Source of the DNA: Iningainema tapete BLCC-T55
GTDB lineage: Bacteria > Cyanobacteriota > Cyanobacteriia > Cyanobacteriales > Nostocaceae
DNA length: 64,000 bases
Direction of reading: 5' to 3'
NCBI RefSeq assembly: GCF_014698965.1
Contig: NZ_JACXAE010000110.1
Location: 186,001-250,000, forward strand
Below the pieces are notes generated by a model. That model worked only from the letters and a program-made list of their open reading frames with translations. It did not search any database and had not been told where the DNA came from. Numbering within the stretch: the stretch's first letter is position 1; each line of letters starts with the position of its first letter. Shown one piece after another: positions 1-7,166 of the stretch. A program made the translations under genes and the position numbers.

Positions 1-543
1 ACTCACTTGCTTAAACGCCATAGCACCCAAAATATCGTTATTGGTGGAGCTGCTGGAGCAATTCCCGCATTGGTAGGTTGGGCGGCTGTTACTGGTACTT
101 TAAGTTGGGCAGCATGGATCATCTTTGCGATCGTCTTTTTGTGGACACCACCCCATTTCTGGGCTTTAGCTTTAATGATTCGGGATGATTACGCAAAAGT
201 AGGGATACCAATGCTACCAGTGATAGTAGGTGAAAAGCCAACAGTGCAGCAAATTTGGATCTACACTTTGGTAACAGTAGTAACAACACAGTTACTAGTG
301 TACCCCCTACATGTAAGTGGAATATTCTATGCGGCGATCGCACTAATGCTAGGTGGATTATTCATTTACAAAGCTTGGCAATTATTGCAAAATCCAGAAG
401 ACCGCTCTTTAGCAAAAGGGTTGTTTCTCTATTCCATTTCCTACATGATGCTGTTGTGTTTAGCGATGGTGGTTGATAGTCTCCCTCTTACCCACTACGC
501 AATTAATGCTGTAGCAAATCAGTTGCACTCACTTGTTAGCTAA
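1..543 (+). CDS. ctaB: Protoheme IX farnesyltransferase, 3' part (partial at window edge)
   Basis: Heme O synthase, an integral membrane prenyltransferase that adds a farnesyl group to protoheme IX for cytochrome oxidase assembly. The reading frame is open to base 1, so only the C-terminal ~180 residues are present. The sequence [18 protein letters not shown] followed by [10 protein letters not shown] and a [11 protein letters not shown] stretch is the conserved C-terminal half of the UbiA/CtaB family, with several hydrophobic membrane segments. The TTG at base 7 is an internal Leu, not a start. The gene ends in TAA directly before a GC-rich hairpin. Identification is firm; the N-terminal Asp-rich motif lies outside the window. 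Confidence 0.95.
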   Translation, partial: THLLKRHSTQNIVIGGAAGAIPALVGWAAVTGTLSWAAWIIFAIVFLWTPPHFWALALMIRDDYAKVGIPMLPVIVGEKPTVQQIWIYTLVTVVTTQLLVYPLHVSGIFYAAIALMLGGLFIYKAWQLLQNPEDRSLAKGLFLYSISYMMLLCLAMVVDSLPLTHYAINAVANQLHSLVS

Positions 544-548
544 AAATA

Positions 549-593
549 CCCCTCCCAACCCTCCCCTTGCTAAGGGGAGGGCTAGGGTGGGGT
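549..593. terminator. GC-rich hairpin downstream of ctaB
   Basis: Starts five bases after the ctaB stop. Arms CCTCCCC and GGGGAGG enclose a short loop, with an outer ACCC/GGGT pairing. It belongs to the C-rich/G-rich hairpin type also seen at about 19874, 25535 and 37182. It probably acts as a transcription terminator or stability element for ctaB. Confidence 0.55.
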
Positions 594-643
594 TTACTAC
601 ATTTAAATGTAAAGCGTTGTATATTAAATACTAAAACTTAGAA

Positions 644-886
644 ATGCTGATAAATTACATCCATTTAGCAATGCAAAAAGCAACTTACGAGTTGCTAGAA
701 GATGGAACTTTCTATGGTGAAATTACTGAGTGTCAGGGCGTGTGGGCAAATGCACAAACATTAGAAGCTTGCCGAGAAGACTTGCAAGACGCTTTAGAAG
801 GATGGATTATTTTAGGGTTGCGCTTGAGTCATACTTTACCGATACTTGATGGTGTTGACCTGAATTTCACCGCATTGGTTGCCTAA
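644..886 (+). CDS. HicB-like small protein (orphan)
   Basis: An 80-residue protein with the HicB/UPF0150 fold signature: DGTFYGEITECQGVWANAQTLEACREDL, then a helix DALEGWIILGLRL. HicB proteins are usually antitoxins that neutralise HicA mRNA interferases, and the fold is also used by stand-alone regulators. No hicA follows: the next gene converges from the other strand and overlaps the 3' end by 20 bases. The ATG at 644 gives the usual N-terminus of this cyanobacterial subfamily (an amphipathic helix before the MQKATYELLEDGTFYG strand). Function is likely regulatory or a relict antitoxin. Confidence 0.75.
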   Translation: MLINYIHLAMQKATYELLEDGTFYGEITECQGVWANAQTLEACREDLQDALEGWIILGLRLSHTLPILDGVDLNFTALVA

Positions 887-1094
887 TACCACCGTTTGGA
901 TCAAATTGATGCAAATGAATAATTTTAGGACGGGTTTGATTTTCAGGAAAATGACAATGAACCGCATCACGAACCATTTCCCGCAGACTTTTTAAATCAT
1001 CAGCTTGAGTAAAAATCGATTCGCCTCCTAGCGCTCTAGCAGTATAACCACCGTCTGGATCATCTTCAACCAAAAATACAATTTCAGTCATCAC
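867..1094 (-). CDS. HicB-like small protein
   Basis: A 75-residue protein reading EIVFLVEDDPDGGYTARALGGESIFTQADDLKSLREMVRDAVHCHF, a compact HicB-like beta-alpha fold common in cyanobacteria. It lacks a C-terminal DNA-binding extension. The 3' end overlaps the convergent HicB-like gene at 644-886. Its leader (AAAAAAGATTAG just before the ATG, preceded by a TTATA-rich stretch) is nearly the same as that of the hicB gene at 1179-1382, which points to a local duplication. No partner toxin is adjacent apart from the hicA stub just upstream. Confidence 0.7.
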   Translation of the reverse strand: MMTEIVFLVEDDPDGGYTARALGGESIFTQADDLKSLREMVRDAVHCHFPENQTRPKIIHLHQFDPNGGIRQPMR

Positions 1095-1113
1095 TAATCT
1101 TTTTTGAGTTTAA

Positions 1114-1182
1114 CTATAATTTCACTAAATTTAGGACAGTTTCAACTTCTCTTGCCGTCATACGAAGGATGCGATCGCTCAT
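1114..1182 (-). pseudogene. Truncated hicA (22 codons left)
   Basis: Downstream of hicB a frame starts at an ATG that overlaps the hicB stop (ATGA), the normal hicB-hicA junction. It reads MSDRILRMTAREVETVLNL and stops after 22 codons. MTAREVxxxLxxxGF is the usual start of HicA toxins, so only the first helix remains; the double-stranded-RNA-binding-like core with the catalytic His is gone. The sequence then runs into the duplicated leader of the next gene. The identification rests on about 15 residues plus context. Confidence 0.55.
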
Positions 1183-1382
1183 AAGAGAATTATCTCCCTT
1201 GTAATCGCGCTTGGAGCAAGCTGAATTGAATCTGGCTGTAAATATAGTTGAATTGCTTCTTTAATATTTTCCAAAGCTTCTTCTTCGGTTTCTCCGGATG
1301 TAGTGCAGCCAGGTAGCTCTGGACACCATGCAGCCCAATCACCTGTTTCTATATCTGGTTCAAGAATCACACGCCATTTCAT
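1179..1382 (-). CDS. hicB: HicB family antitoxin
   Basis: A 67-residue HicB/UPF0150 protein: MKWRVILEPDIETGDWAAWCPELPGCTTSGETEEEALENIKEAI is the canonical HicB pattern (CPELPGC, G-T-EEAL-NI-EAI). It lacks an appended ribbon-helix-helix DNA-binding domain. In hicBA modules it would bind and block HicA; here the hicA that starts on its stop codon is broken, so the antitoxin is an orphan. Its leader is repeated in front of the gene at 867-1094. Confidence 0.85.
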   Translation of the reverse strand: MKWRVILEPDIETGDWAAWCPELPGCTTSGETEEEALENIKEAIQLYLQPDSIQLAPSAITREIILL

Positions 1383-1515
1383 AGCTAATCTTTTTTACTT
1401 ATAATTTAAACTATATCAATTTATCCCTTGCAATAGCACCAATAGTTAACTTAATTGCTGCTCACTCATCTTCTTCTTTGACTCATCCCAAACTTGATGG
1501 CTAAAAGTTGATAAA

Positions 1516-1749
1516 TCAATATCTTGCCTCAGTACGTAAATTTTGTAAAATTTCTACACTGCTCGTTTTAGCTAGTGGTTGAGAAGCCCGCAACTGAGCG
1601 TGATTCGAGAGGCAACGTTTTGTTTGTTCCATTGGAGATAAACGAGCGATCATTCGCCCCTCACGAGTAATGATAATTTCTTCCCCTTGCTCAACCTGAT
1701 TCAGCAGTTGACTCAATCTCATTTGTACTTCACTAACACTGACGAACAT
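1516..1749 (-). CDS. Phd/YefM family antitoxin (orphan)
   Basis: A 77-residue protein opening with VSVSEVQMRLSQLLNQVEQGEEIIITREGRMIARLSP, the typical Phd/YefM N-terminal DNA-binding and dimerisation domain. The C-terminal tail (VEILQNLRTEARY) would hold the toxin-neutralising segment. In cyanobacteria such genes usually precede a PIN-domain toxin. Here the 133 bases downstream on the same strand contain no PIN start (no LDTS-like motif) before the hicB leader, so no toxin partner is visible. Confidence 0.85.
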   Translation of the reverse strand: MFVSVSEVQMRLSQLLNQVEQGEEIIITREGRMIARLSPMEQTKRCLSNHAQLRASQPLAKTSSVEILQNLRTEARY

Positions 1750-1790
1750 TGCTCTATGTCCTCTTGAATCTTTTTGTGAAAATTTTTCGT

Positions 1791-1819
1791 GTTTTCAATC
1801 CCATTACTTGAGCAAAAAC
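1791..1819. repeat. 29-bp repeat, copy 1
   Basis: Begins GTTTTCAATCCCATTACTTG and ends AGCAAAAAC. A second copy with one mismatch is at 5479-5507. Copy 1 lies upstream of the GNAT gene; copy 2 sits directly before a remnant of the GNAT 3' end. The two copies therefore look like the left borders of a duplicated GNAT unit. Confidence 0.8.
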
Positions 1820-2003
1820 GTAGGTAGTAGTTTCTGGCAGGGTAAGAGAGCGTGGATTGACGTATCCTTCTTCACCAACTAATATTATTGAAACAGCAGA
1901 CACCTCTGCCCTTCCCAAAAATTAATACCCAGGGGGTGAGACTTAATGATAACTCTAAACAAACAAATCACTGCCAACAAATTGCTAAAACAGGAGTTTC
2001 ATT

Positions 2004-2957
2004 ATGTTGATTCGCCCCATTCAAAGGGAAGAACTTAAAGTATTTGCCGCCTTTAGTAACCAACCTGAGAGAAACGAGAGATTTTTAACTTATCTAACCT
2101 CGATGTGGGACGAAGGATACATCCGTCCTGAGTGGTGCTTTGTTGCTGAACAAGCGGGAGCATTTATTGGTCGTATTGTATACTGGACGCTGCCATCTCT
2201 AGACAATTTTTTTGAAGTTGATGTTTTAGAAGTACCTTGGAATGCTAATTACTTAGAAGTTGGTACAAAGCTTTTGCTTGACAGCTTGGCGCAGATGCCG
2301 CTTCCGCCGGAAGCCATCATACAGTATACACTTGATACGCCTTACCCAATGTCTACATCAGGGATTTCTACATATACGGAGCAACGAATTGAAGTTATGG
2401 AAAAGTTTGGGTTTTCGCTCTTAAGAGAAACGCACCGATTTGAATGGCAAGAGACTCAAACTCAGATAGCGTTATCACAGAGGCTTGTTTTCCGTACTCT
2501 GGAGGATGTAGGTGAGGATGTGTTCATCAACACTCTTATGCGAGTGTCGGAGAACAGCTTAGATCGGATATTACAGCAAGAAACGGAGAAGCTTGGCTTA
2601 GAGCGGTATGCCGTTGAAAAATTTAAGACGTTGAAAGCTTTCAAATACAAACCAACTTGGTGGCAACTAGCTTACACTCAAGATGGTTCTGTTGTTGGTC
2701 TAATTATGACCGCAGAGAATGATGGTGGACCAATCATTGGATACATCGGCGTGATACCAGAGTATCGGGGACAAGGCTACGTTAACGATTTGCTAGCGCA
2801 AGGAACTCTCTCTCTCAAAGCTGATGGCGCTTTGCGGGTTCGCGCTGATACTGATATTAATAATACACCAATGATATTGGCTTTTCAACGTGCTGGATAC
2901 AAGCAATTTGCCCTAAGACGTGAGTATCGTTTAGTACAGATTTGTGTAAATTCGTAG
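2004..2957 (+). CDS. GNAT family N-acetyltransferase
   Basis: A 317-residue protein with a C-terminal GNAT domain: GSVVGLIMTAENDGGPIIGYIG followed by PEYRGQGYVNDLL (about residues 251-264), the Q/R-x-x-G-x-G acetyl-CoA pyrophosphate-binding motif, and NTPMILAFQRAGYKQF, the usual C-terminal beta-strand/helix. The N-terminal half (AGAFIGRIVYWTLP) resembles a degenerate GNAT fold, so it may be a tandem-GNAT protein. The substrate cannot be predicted. The ATG follows AGGAG at good spacing. A diverged copy of its last ~28 codons occurs at 5505-5594 beyond the ATPase module. Confidence 0.85.
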   Translation: MLIRPIQREELKVFAAFSNQPERNERFLTYLTSMWDEGYIRPEWCFVAEQAGAFIGRIVYWTLPSLDNFFEVDVLEVPWNANYLEVGTKLLLDSLAQMPLPPEAIIQYTLDTPYPMSTSGISTYTEQRIEVMEKFGFSLLRETHRFEWQETQTQIALSQRLVFRTLEDVGEDVFINTLMRVSENSLDRILQQETEKLGLERYAVEKFKTLKAFKYKPTWWQLAYTQDGSVVGLIMTAENDGGPIIGYIGVIPEYRGQGYVNDLLAQGTLSLKADGALRVRADTDINNTPMILAFQRAGYKQFALRREYRLVQICVNS

Positions 2958-3023
2958 CGTTTTTTGTGTAATTAACCATAAAATCGGTAAAATACCCCTC
3001 TGCCTTGGGTAACTAAGCAATTT

Positions 3024-3353
3024 ATGTCTATCTCGCTGGCAAATTTAGACCTTTCTGGACTTGATCTCGACTTGGCAACACTTAAGGTGATTGAGCGAGT
3101 ACTCGATCAAATTGAGTTGCTCATCAACGACAAACCTGAAAGTGCGATCGCTTTCCTATACAAGCTCAAAAATGAGATTGTGCAACTCAAAGGTCAAAAA
3201 AGCAAGCCGGATACTAACATGATTCATGTTGGAATTAGTGAATTAAGGCAGTCTTTTCATGCTCATATTCGTGTTATTGTGGCTCAAATTAATAAAAGCC
3301 CTTCATCGTTAGAAAATCTCTGCAATTGGATTAAGGAGAATATCAACCGATGA
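3024..3353 (+). CDS. Small helical protein, partner of the downstream ATPase
   Basis: A 109-residue protein I do not recognise. It has no Cys, no signal peptide and no membrane segment. It is predicted mostly helical: a leucine-rich N-terminus (SLANLDLSGLDLDLATLKVIERVLDQIELLI) and a second helical part ending in NLCNWIKENINR. Its stop overlaps the start of the next gene (ATGA), so the two are almost certainly translationally coupled and act together. Such small helical genes upstream of large NTPases are common in predicted conflict systems, where they serve as adaptors; that role here is inference. Confidence 0.65.
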   Translation: MSISLANLDLSGLDLDLATLKVIERVLDQIELLINDKPESAIAFLYKLKNEIVQLKGQKSKPDTNMIHVGISELRQSFHAHIRVIVAQINKSPSSLENLCNWIKENINR

Positions 3354-5470
3354 TTCCTTCAGATATCCGCCTTTACACTTGGGTTGACGTTGAAGAAGTT
3401 TTACTTCGCATATCTGAACAAGGTAGTTTGCCAGAATGGATAATTTGGGTGCGAGCCTACTGGGATGGTTTAATTGATGATATTTATGTTTTACCTTCAT
3501 TTCGTTCAACAGCTAGATTCTCCTCTTTAGAAATCAGACCAGAACATCTCATACTAGGTGCTAAAAACCCGTTTATACTAACACAAATACTAGCTGCTCT
3601 TGGAAAAACTTTAGGTGTAGATGTTGTATTAGTAGATCTGCGTGCTGGACTTTCCGAACTTTCTACAGGTCTTCTTTTAGATCCACGGGTTTACCGCATT
3701 TTTGTTACAACTTTAAGTGGACAATCTATTTCAGGAACAGCCAGACTTTTAGAGCTTTTAGGAGAGCGAGCACCTTCCATACGAGATACAGATCCATTAC
3801 CTGCAATCATTATTAGTCAGGTTCCTGAGGAATTCCAAAAAACAGATTTATTATCGAATCCAGAAGAAAAGCTTCTTGAATCTGCTAAATCATTTTTAGG
3901 AGAAGACCTACAACTTTTAAGGGTGATTACAGGATTTGTAGATAATTTGCTGGTTTTACCATCAATGTGGGAAGATGTAATCAATCGGCTTAATCGCTCA
4001 GGTATTGTAGATGCTGTACGTCCATTGCTGGATTTATTACCCACAAAGCCGAGTCAAACTGTTAAGGAAAGCCTTCCCACTTTAAAATCTCAAAGAGAAA
4101 CTCTCAGAGATGTTACTAAAAAACTGGTGTTTGCAGAAACGGCAGAAGCAGAAGATTTTTTAGCTACTATTCCTTTACGTCACTTGGCTTCAGATCACAG
4201 ACGTCAAGTCCCAATTACAGTTGTGGTTGGAGCTAAAGGTTCAGGAAAAACTTACACTTTTTTACAAATAATTCGTAGAGAAAACTGGCAAACTTTTGCT
4301 GAAGATGCTTGTGCAACTCAAGTCCAAGTTAACGCTCTAATTTGCCCTGTTTTGGCATCGAAAAATCTTAACCTTCCTGCCTTGCAATTGGTAGGAGAAG
4401 TACAGAAAAAGACAGCACAAGCATTGGGTTTTGCTCATCCCCACAACATCCAAAGTATTCGTGATCATATTGGAGATTTTTGTCAGTTGAATCTTCACGA
4501 AGGTCAGTGGCGAGAACGTTGGTTAGATATGATTGCCTGGGGTGTTGGATTTCAACCTCAAAAGGAGGGTGCTGGTCGAGCATTGACTGAATATCTAGTT
4601 GAGAAGCAAAAGCGATTGCTTGTCATTATTGATGGTTTGGAAGACCTTTTCCAAAACTTTGCTAGTGACGAAACTCAACAGACATCTTTACGGGCTTTAC
4701 TTCAAGAAGTTCCTGAATGGCTTGGGCAGCAGCCTGGTCGTCCTCTAGGTATTCTCATTTTTGTTAGACGTGATATGGTGCTGGCGGCTATACGTCAAAA
4801 TGCTGCGCAAATGATCGCACGCTACGAGCCTTATGCTCTAAAGTGGAATAGAGAAGAGGCTTTAAGACTTGTCGCATCGGTAACTAATCTGTCAAAAATT
4901 CAGATCAGTACTAGTATCGAAAAACTTCAGGATCTGAGGGAAGAGGAACTGACTCAGGTTTTAGTAACTTTATGGGGTAAAAAATTAGGTTCTGATAGCT
5001 CAAAAGAAGCTGCTTCTGCCAGATTTGTAATTGCAGCGCTTTCCGACTTCAGGGGACAAATTCAATCACGCGATTTAGTACGTCTTCTCCATTTAGCGGC
5101 TAAAGAATCAGTTAATGACGATCGCTGGCTTGATCGCATTCTTGTTCCCAAAGCCATTAAGGCTGCTTTACCTGAATGCAGTACTGAAAAAATTGCGGAA
5201 ATAGAACTAGAAAACACTGCTTTAAAAGATATTTTCACAAAATTACGTGGACTTGGTGAAGAAGAACGAAAAATCCCTTTCACACGCGAGCAACTACAAT
5301 TATCTGTAGGAGAAATGAAGATATTGGAAGATAACGGTGTCGTCATTCGCGAAAAAGATGATTATTATATGCCAGAAATCTTCCGTTTGGGATTAGGCTT
5401 TTCACTTAAGGCTACAGGACACCCTGCCGTTATGTCTCTGGCACGCCGCGCTGCTAAGCAGGGAACTTAA
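3350..5470 (+). CDS. Multidomain ATPase: degenerate KGGVGR/ParA-like region fused to an AAA/STAND-type P-loop ATPase
   Basis: A 706-residue protein with four parts. Residues ~1-50 (LYTWVDVEEVLLRIS...LPEWIIWVRAYWDGL) resemble the small protein at 39584-39835. Residues ~75-240 (VDVVLVDLRAGLSELSTG, DPRVYRIFVTTLSGQS, LLVLPSMWEDVINRL) match the C-terminal half of the KGGVGR ATPase at 38504-39544, but the KGGVGR P-loop is absent. Residues ~290-560 form an active ATPase: Walker A GAKGSGKT (~294-301) and Walker B LLVIIDGLEDLF (~423-434). The C-terminal ~100 residues (FTREQLQLSVGEMKILEDNGVV) look like a winged helix. This is the architecture expected of a regulatory NTPase of a conflict or signalling system; no effector domain is recognisable. 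It is coupled to 3024-3353. Confidence 0.75.
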   Translation: MIPSDIRLYTWVDVEEVLLRISEQGSLPEWIIWVRAYWDGLIDDIYVLPSFRSTARFSSLEIRPEHLILGAKNPFILTQILAALGKTLGVDVVLVDLRAGLSELSTGLLLDPRVYRIFVTTLSGQSISGTARLLELLGERAPSIRDTDPLPAIIISQVPEEFQKTDLLSNPEEKLLESAKSFLGEDLQLLRVITGFVDNLLVLPSMWEDVINRLNRSGIVDAVRPLLDLLPTKPSQTVKESLPTLKSQRETLRDVTKKLVFAETAEAEDFLATIPLRHLASDHRRQVPITVVVGAKGSGKTYTFLQIIRRENWQTFAEDACATQVQVNALICPVLASKNLNLPALQLVGEVQKKTAQALGFAHPHNIQSIRDHIGDFCQLNLHEGQWRERWLDMIAWGVGFQPQKEGAGRALTEYLVEKQKRLLVIIDGLEDLFQNFASDETQQTSLRALLQEVPEWLGQQPGRPLGILIFVRRDMVLAAIRQNAAQMIARYEPYALKWNREEALRLVASVTNLSKIQISTSIEKLQDLREEELTQVLVTLWGKKLGSDSSKEAASARFVIAALSDFRGQIQSRDLVRLLHLAAKESVNDDRWLDRILVPKAIKAALPECSTEKIAEIELENTALKDIFTKLRGLGEEERKIPFTREQLQLSVGEMKILEDNGVVIREKDDYYMPEIFRLGLGFSLKATGHPAVMSLARRAAKQGT

Positions 5471-5478
5471 AAACGCTT

Positions 5479-5507
5479 GTTTTCAATCCCATTACTTAAG
5501 CAAAAAC
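5479..5507. repeat. 29-bp repeat, copy 2
   Basis: Same sequence as 1791-1819 apart from one base (TTAAGC instead of TTGAGC). It begins nine bases after the ATPase stop and is followed immediately by the GNAT 3' remnant, as if the ~1 kb that separates these elements in the first copy had been deleted. Confidence 0.8.
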
Positions 5508-5594
5508 ATGGTGACTGCTTTTCAACACGCAGGATACAGGCAATTTGCCACAAGATATGAGTACCGTTTAGCACGGCTTCGGCTTAATTTGTAG
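5505..5594 (+). pseudogene. Remnant of the 3' end of a GNAT gene
   Basis: The frame from ATG 5508 reads MVTAFQHAGYRQFATRYEYR and then LARLRLNL before TAG. It aligns with the last residues of the GNAT gene at 2004-2957 (PMILAFQRAGYKQFALRREYR). Only the last beta-strand and helix of the fold remain, so this is a non-functional fragment. The DNA match is close (my estimate is roughly 80% over 65 bases) but clearly diverged, so the duplication is not recent. Confidence 0.8.
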
Positions 5595-5622
5595 CTTTCC
5601 GGCTGATAAAACTTTAAAAATA

Positions 5623-5652
5623 TTTACTTTTCGTAAAGGACTAGTGTATACT
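5623..5652 (+). promoter_or_regulatory. Candidate sigma70-type promoter of the fasciclin gene
   Basis: A TTTACT hexamer at 5623-5628 and TATACT at 5647-5652 are separated by 18 bases, 35 bases before the GTG start at 5687. Read from sequence only. Confidence 0.4.
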
Positions 5653-5686
5653 CTATTACGGAAATATACCAAACTAGGTGAAACTC

Positions 5687-6088
5687 GTGGCTGATATTGT
5701 TGATACTGCTGTTAATGCTGGTTCTTTTAGCACCCTAGTTGCTGCAGTTAAGGCGGCAAATCTCGTAGATACACTTAAAGGTGCTGGTCCGTTCACCGTG
5801 TTTGCGCCTACTGATGAAGCTTTTGCTAAGCTTCCTGCAGGCACCGTAGACTCACTCCTGAATGATATTCCACAACTCACGAAAATCCTGACATATCACG
5901 TTGTTTCCGGTAAGGTAACGGCGGCAGATGTAGTTAAGCTGAACTCAGCTAAAACAGTTGAAGGATCAGAAGTGAAAATTGACGCTTCCAATGGCGTTAA
6001 AGTAAATGATGCTACAGTGGTAACACCAGATGTTGCTGCTGATAACGGTGTCATCCACGTCATTGACACAGTATTGATACCTGCATAA
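5687..6088 (+). CDS. Fasciclin (FAS1) domain protein
   Basis: A single FAS1 domain: [45 protein letters not shown] (H1 motif) and later the YH region [15 protein letters not shown] and [13 protein letters not shown] (H2 motif). FAS1 domains are adhesion or ligand-binding modules; single-domain, leaderless versions of ~133 residues are common in cyanobacteria. I place the start at GTG 5687 because AGGTGA lies six bases before it and family members begin MADIVDTA; an in-frame GTG at 5678 would add three residues. There is no signal peptide. A strong hairpin follows. Confidence 0.92.
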   Translation: MADIVDTAVNAGSFSTLVAAVKAANLVDTLKGAGPFTVFAPTDEAFAKLPAGTVDSLLNDIPQLTKILTYHVVSGKVTAADVVKLNSAKTVEGSEVKIDASNGVKVNDATVVTPDVAADNGVIHVIDTVLIPA

Positions 6089-6115
6089 GCATTCATCGTA
6101 GATGGATGATTAATA

Positions 6116-6149
6116 GTGGGGCAACGACTACTGATAGTCGTTGCCCCAC
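6116..6149. terminator. Perfect 15-bp stem hairpin after the fasciclin gene
   Basis: Arms GTGGGGCAACGACTA (6116-6130) and TAGTCGTTGCCCCAC (6135-6149) pair perfectly around the loop CTGA. There is no clear U-tract (CTTGTC follows), so it may act as an mRNA 3'-end stabiliser as much as a terminator. Confidence 0.6.
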
Positions 6150-6290
6150 ACTTGTCATTAGTATAAAAGATTCATTCGAGAGTGCTTAGTCACCTATTTT
6201 AAGATATCAACATTCGATGCCAATAATTGCTAACGTAGTCATAGAGGGTTCAGCACTCACCTAATCGCTTGCTGGGTGAAAAATGTTAAT

Positions 6291-7166
6291 ATGGCTCATT
6301 TAAATCTGCGTCGCCCCGAAAATGTTAGCGGCGATTTTTATGTCGATACTTCCTGCATTGATTGTGACACCTGTCGCTGGATGGCTCCACAGGTATTTGT
6401 TGAAGCTGGTGAACAATCGGCAGTTTATCACCAACCAACTAACGAAGCGGAAAGATTACTAGCACTTCAAGCTTTGTTAGCTTGCCCGACTAGTTCGATT
6501 GGTACAGTTGAAAAACCCCAAGATATCAAAGTCGCTCAGTCGAGTTTTCCGATCGCTGTAGAAGATAATGTTTACTATTGTGGCTACCACTCAGAAAACT
6601 CCTACGGTTCTGCTAGCTACTTTATTGCCCTACCATCCGGTAACATTTTGGTTGATTCTCCCCGGTTTACGCCGCCCTTAGTAAAGCAGTTGGAAAACCT
6701 GGGGGGAATCCGTTATATGTACCTGACTCACAGAGATGATGTCGCAGACCATCAAAAATTTGCCACCCATTTTGGTTGTCAGCGCATCCTCCATAAGGAC
6801 GATATTACCGCAGATACTCGCAATGTAGAAATGCAGCTGACTGGTACAGAACCATTTTCGCTAGGTTCCGACTTATTAATTATCCCAGTTCCCGGTCACA
6901 GCAAAGGACACACTGTTCTGTTATACAAAAAGTTTCTCTTTACAGGCGACCATCTGGCATGGTCTGATCAACTCAAGCATCTCTATGCCTTTCGTGATTA
7001 CTGTTGGTATTCCTACTCACAACAGATACAATCAATGCGAAAGCTGGCTAATTACTCGTTTGAGTGGGTATTACCAGGTCATGGAAGAAGGTATCATGCT
7101 GATACTGAGATTATGCGTCAGCAGATGCACAAGTGTATCGAGTGGATGGAACATGAGTTAAACTAA
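6291..7166 (+). CDS. Ferredoxin-like domain fused to a metallo-beta-lactamase-fold hydrolase
   Basis: The N-terminal ~75 residues contain CIDCDTCRWMAP and later CPTSSIG, the four-cysteine pattern of a single [4Fe-4S] cluster. The rest is an MBL-fold domain: GNILVDSPRF, THRDDVADH (metal-binding motif), PVPGHSKGHTVLLYKKFLFTGDHLAW and LPGHGRRYH. ATG 6291 gives the likely start; a GTG at 6276 would add five residues. The fusion suggests redox-linked hydrolysis or dioxygenase chemistry, and the convergent rhodanese overlaps by nine bases, so a persulfide or thiol substrate is possible. That substrate assignment is inference. Confidence 0.85.
   Translation: MAHLNLRRPENVSGDFYVDTSCIDCDTCRWMAPQVFVEAGEQSAVYHQPTNEAERLLALQALLACPTSSIGTVEKPQDIKVAQSSFPIAVEDNVYYCGYHSENSYGSASYFIALPSGNILVDSPRFTPPLVKQLENLGGIRYMYLTHRDDVADHQKFATHFGCQRILHKDDITADTRNVEMQLTGTEPFSLGSDLLIIPVPGHSKGHTVLLYKKFLFTGDHLAWSDQLKHLYAFRDYCWYSYSQQIQSMRKLANYSFEWVLPGHGRRYHADTEIMRQQMHKCIEWMEHELN

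Noticed and set aside
1383-1515. PIN toxin gene after the Phd antitoxin
   Set aside because: The minus-strand sequence after the Phd stop has stops in all frames and no PIN-type LDTS motif.
1791-5507. The 29-bp repeats at 1791 and 5479 as CRISPR repeats
   Set aside because: Only two copies 3.7 kb apart with no spacer array and no cas genes; they match as borders of the duplicated GNAT unit.
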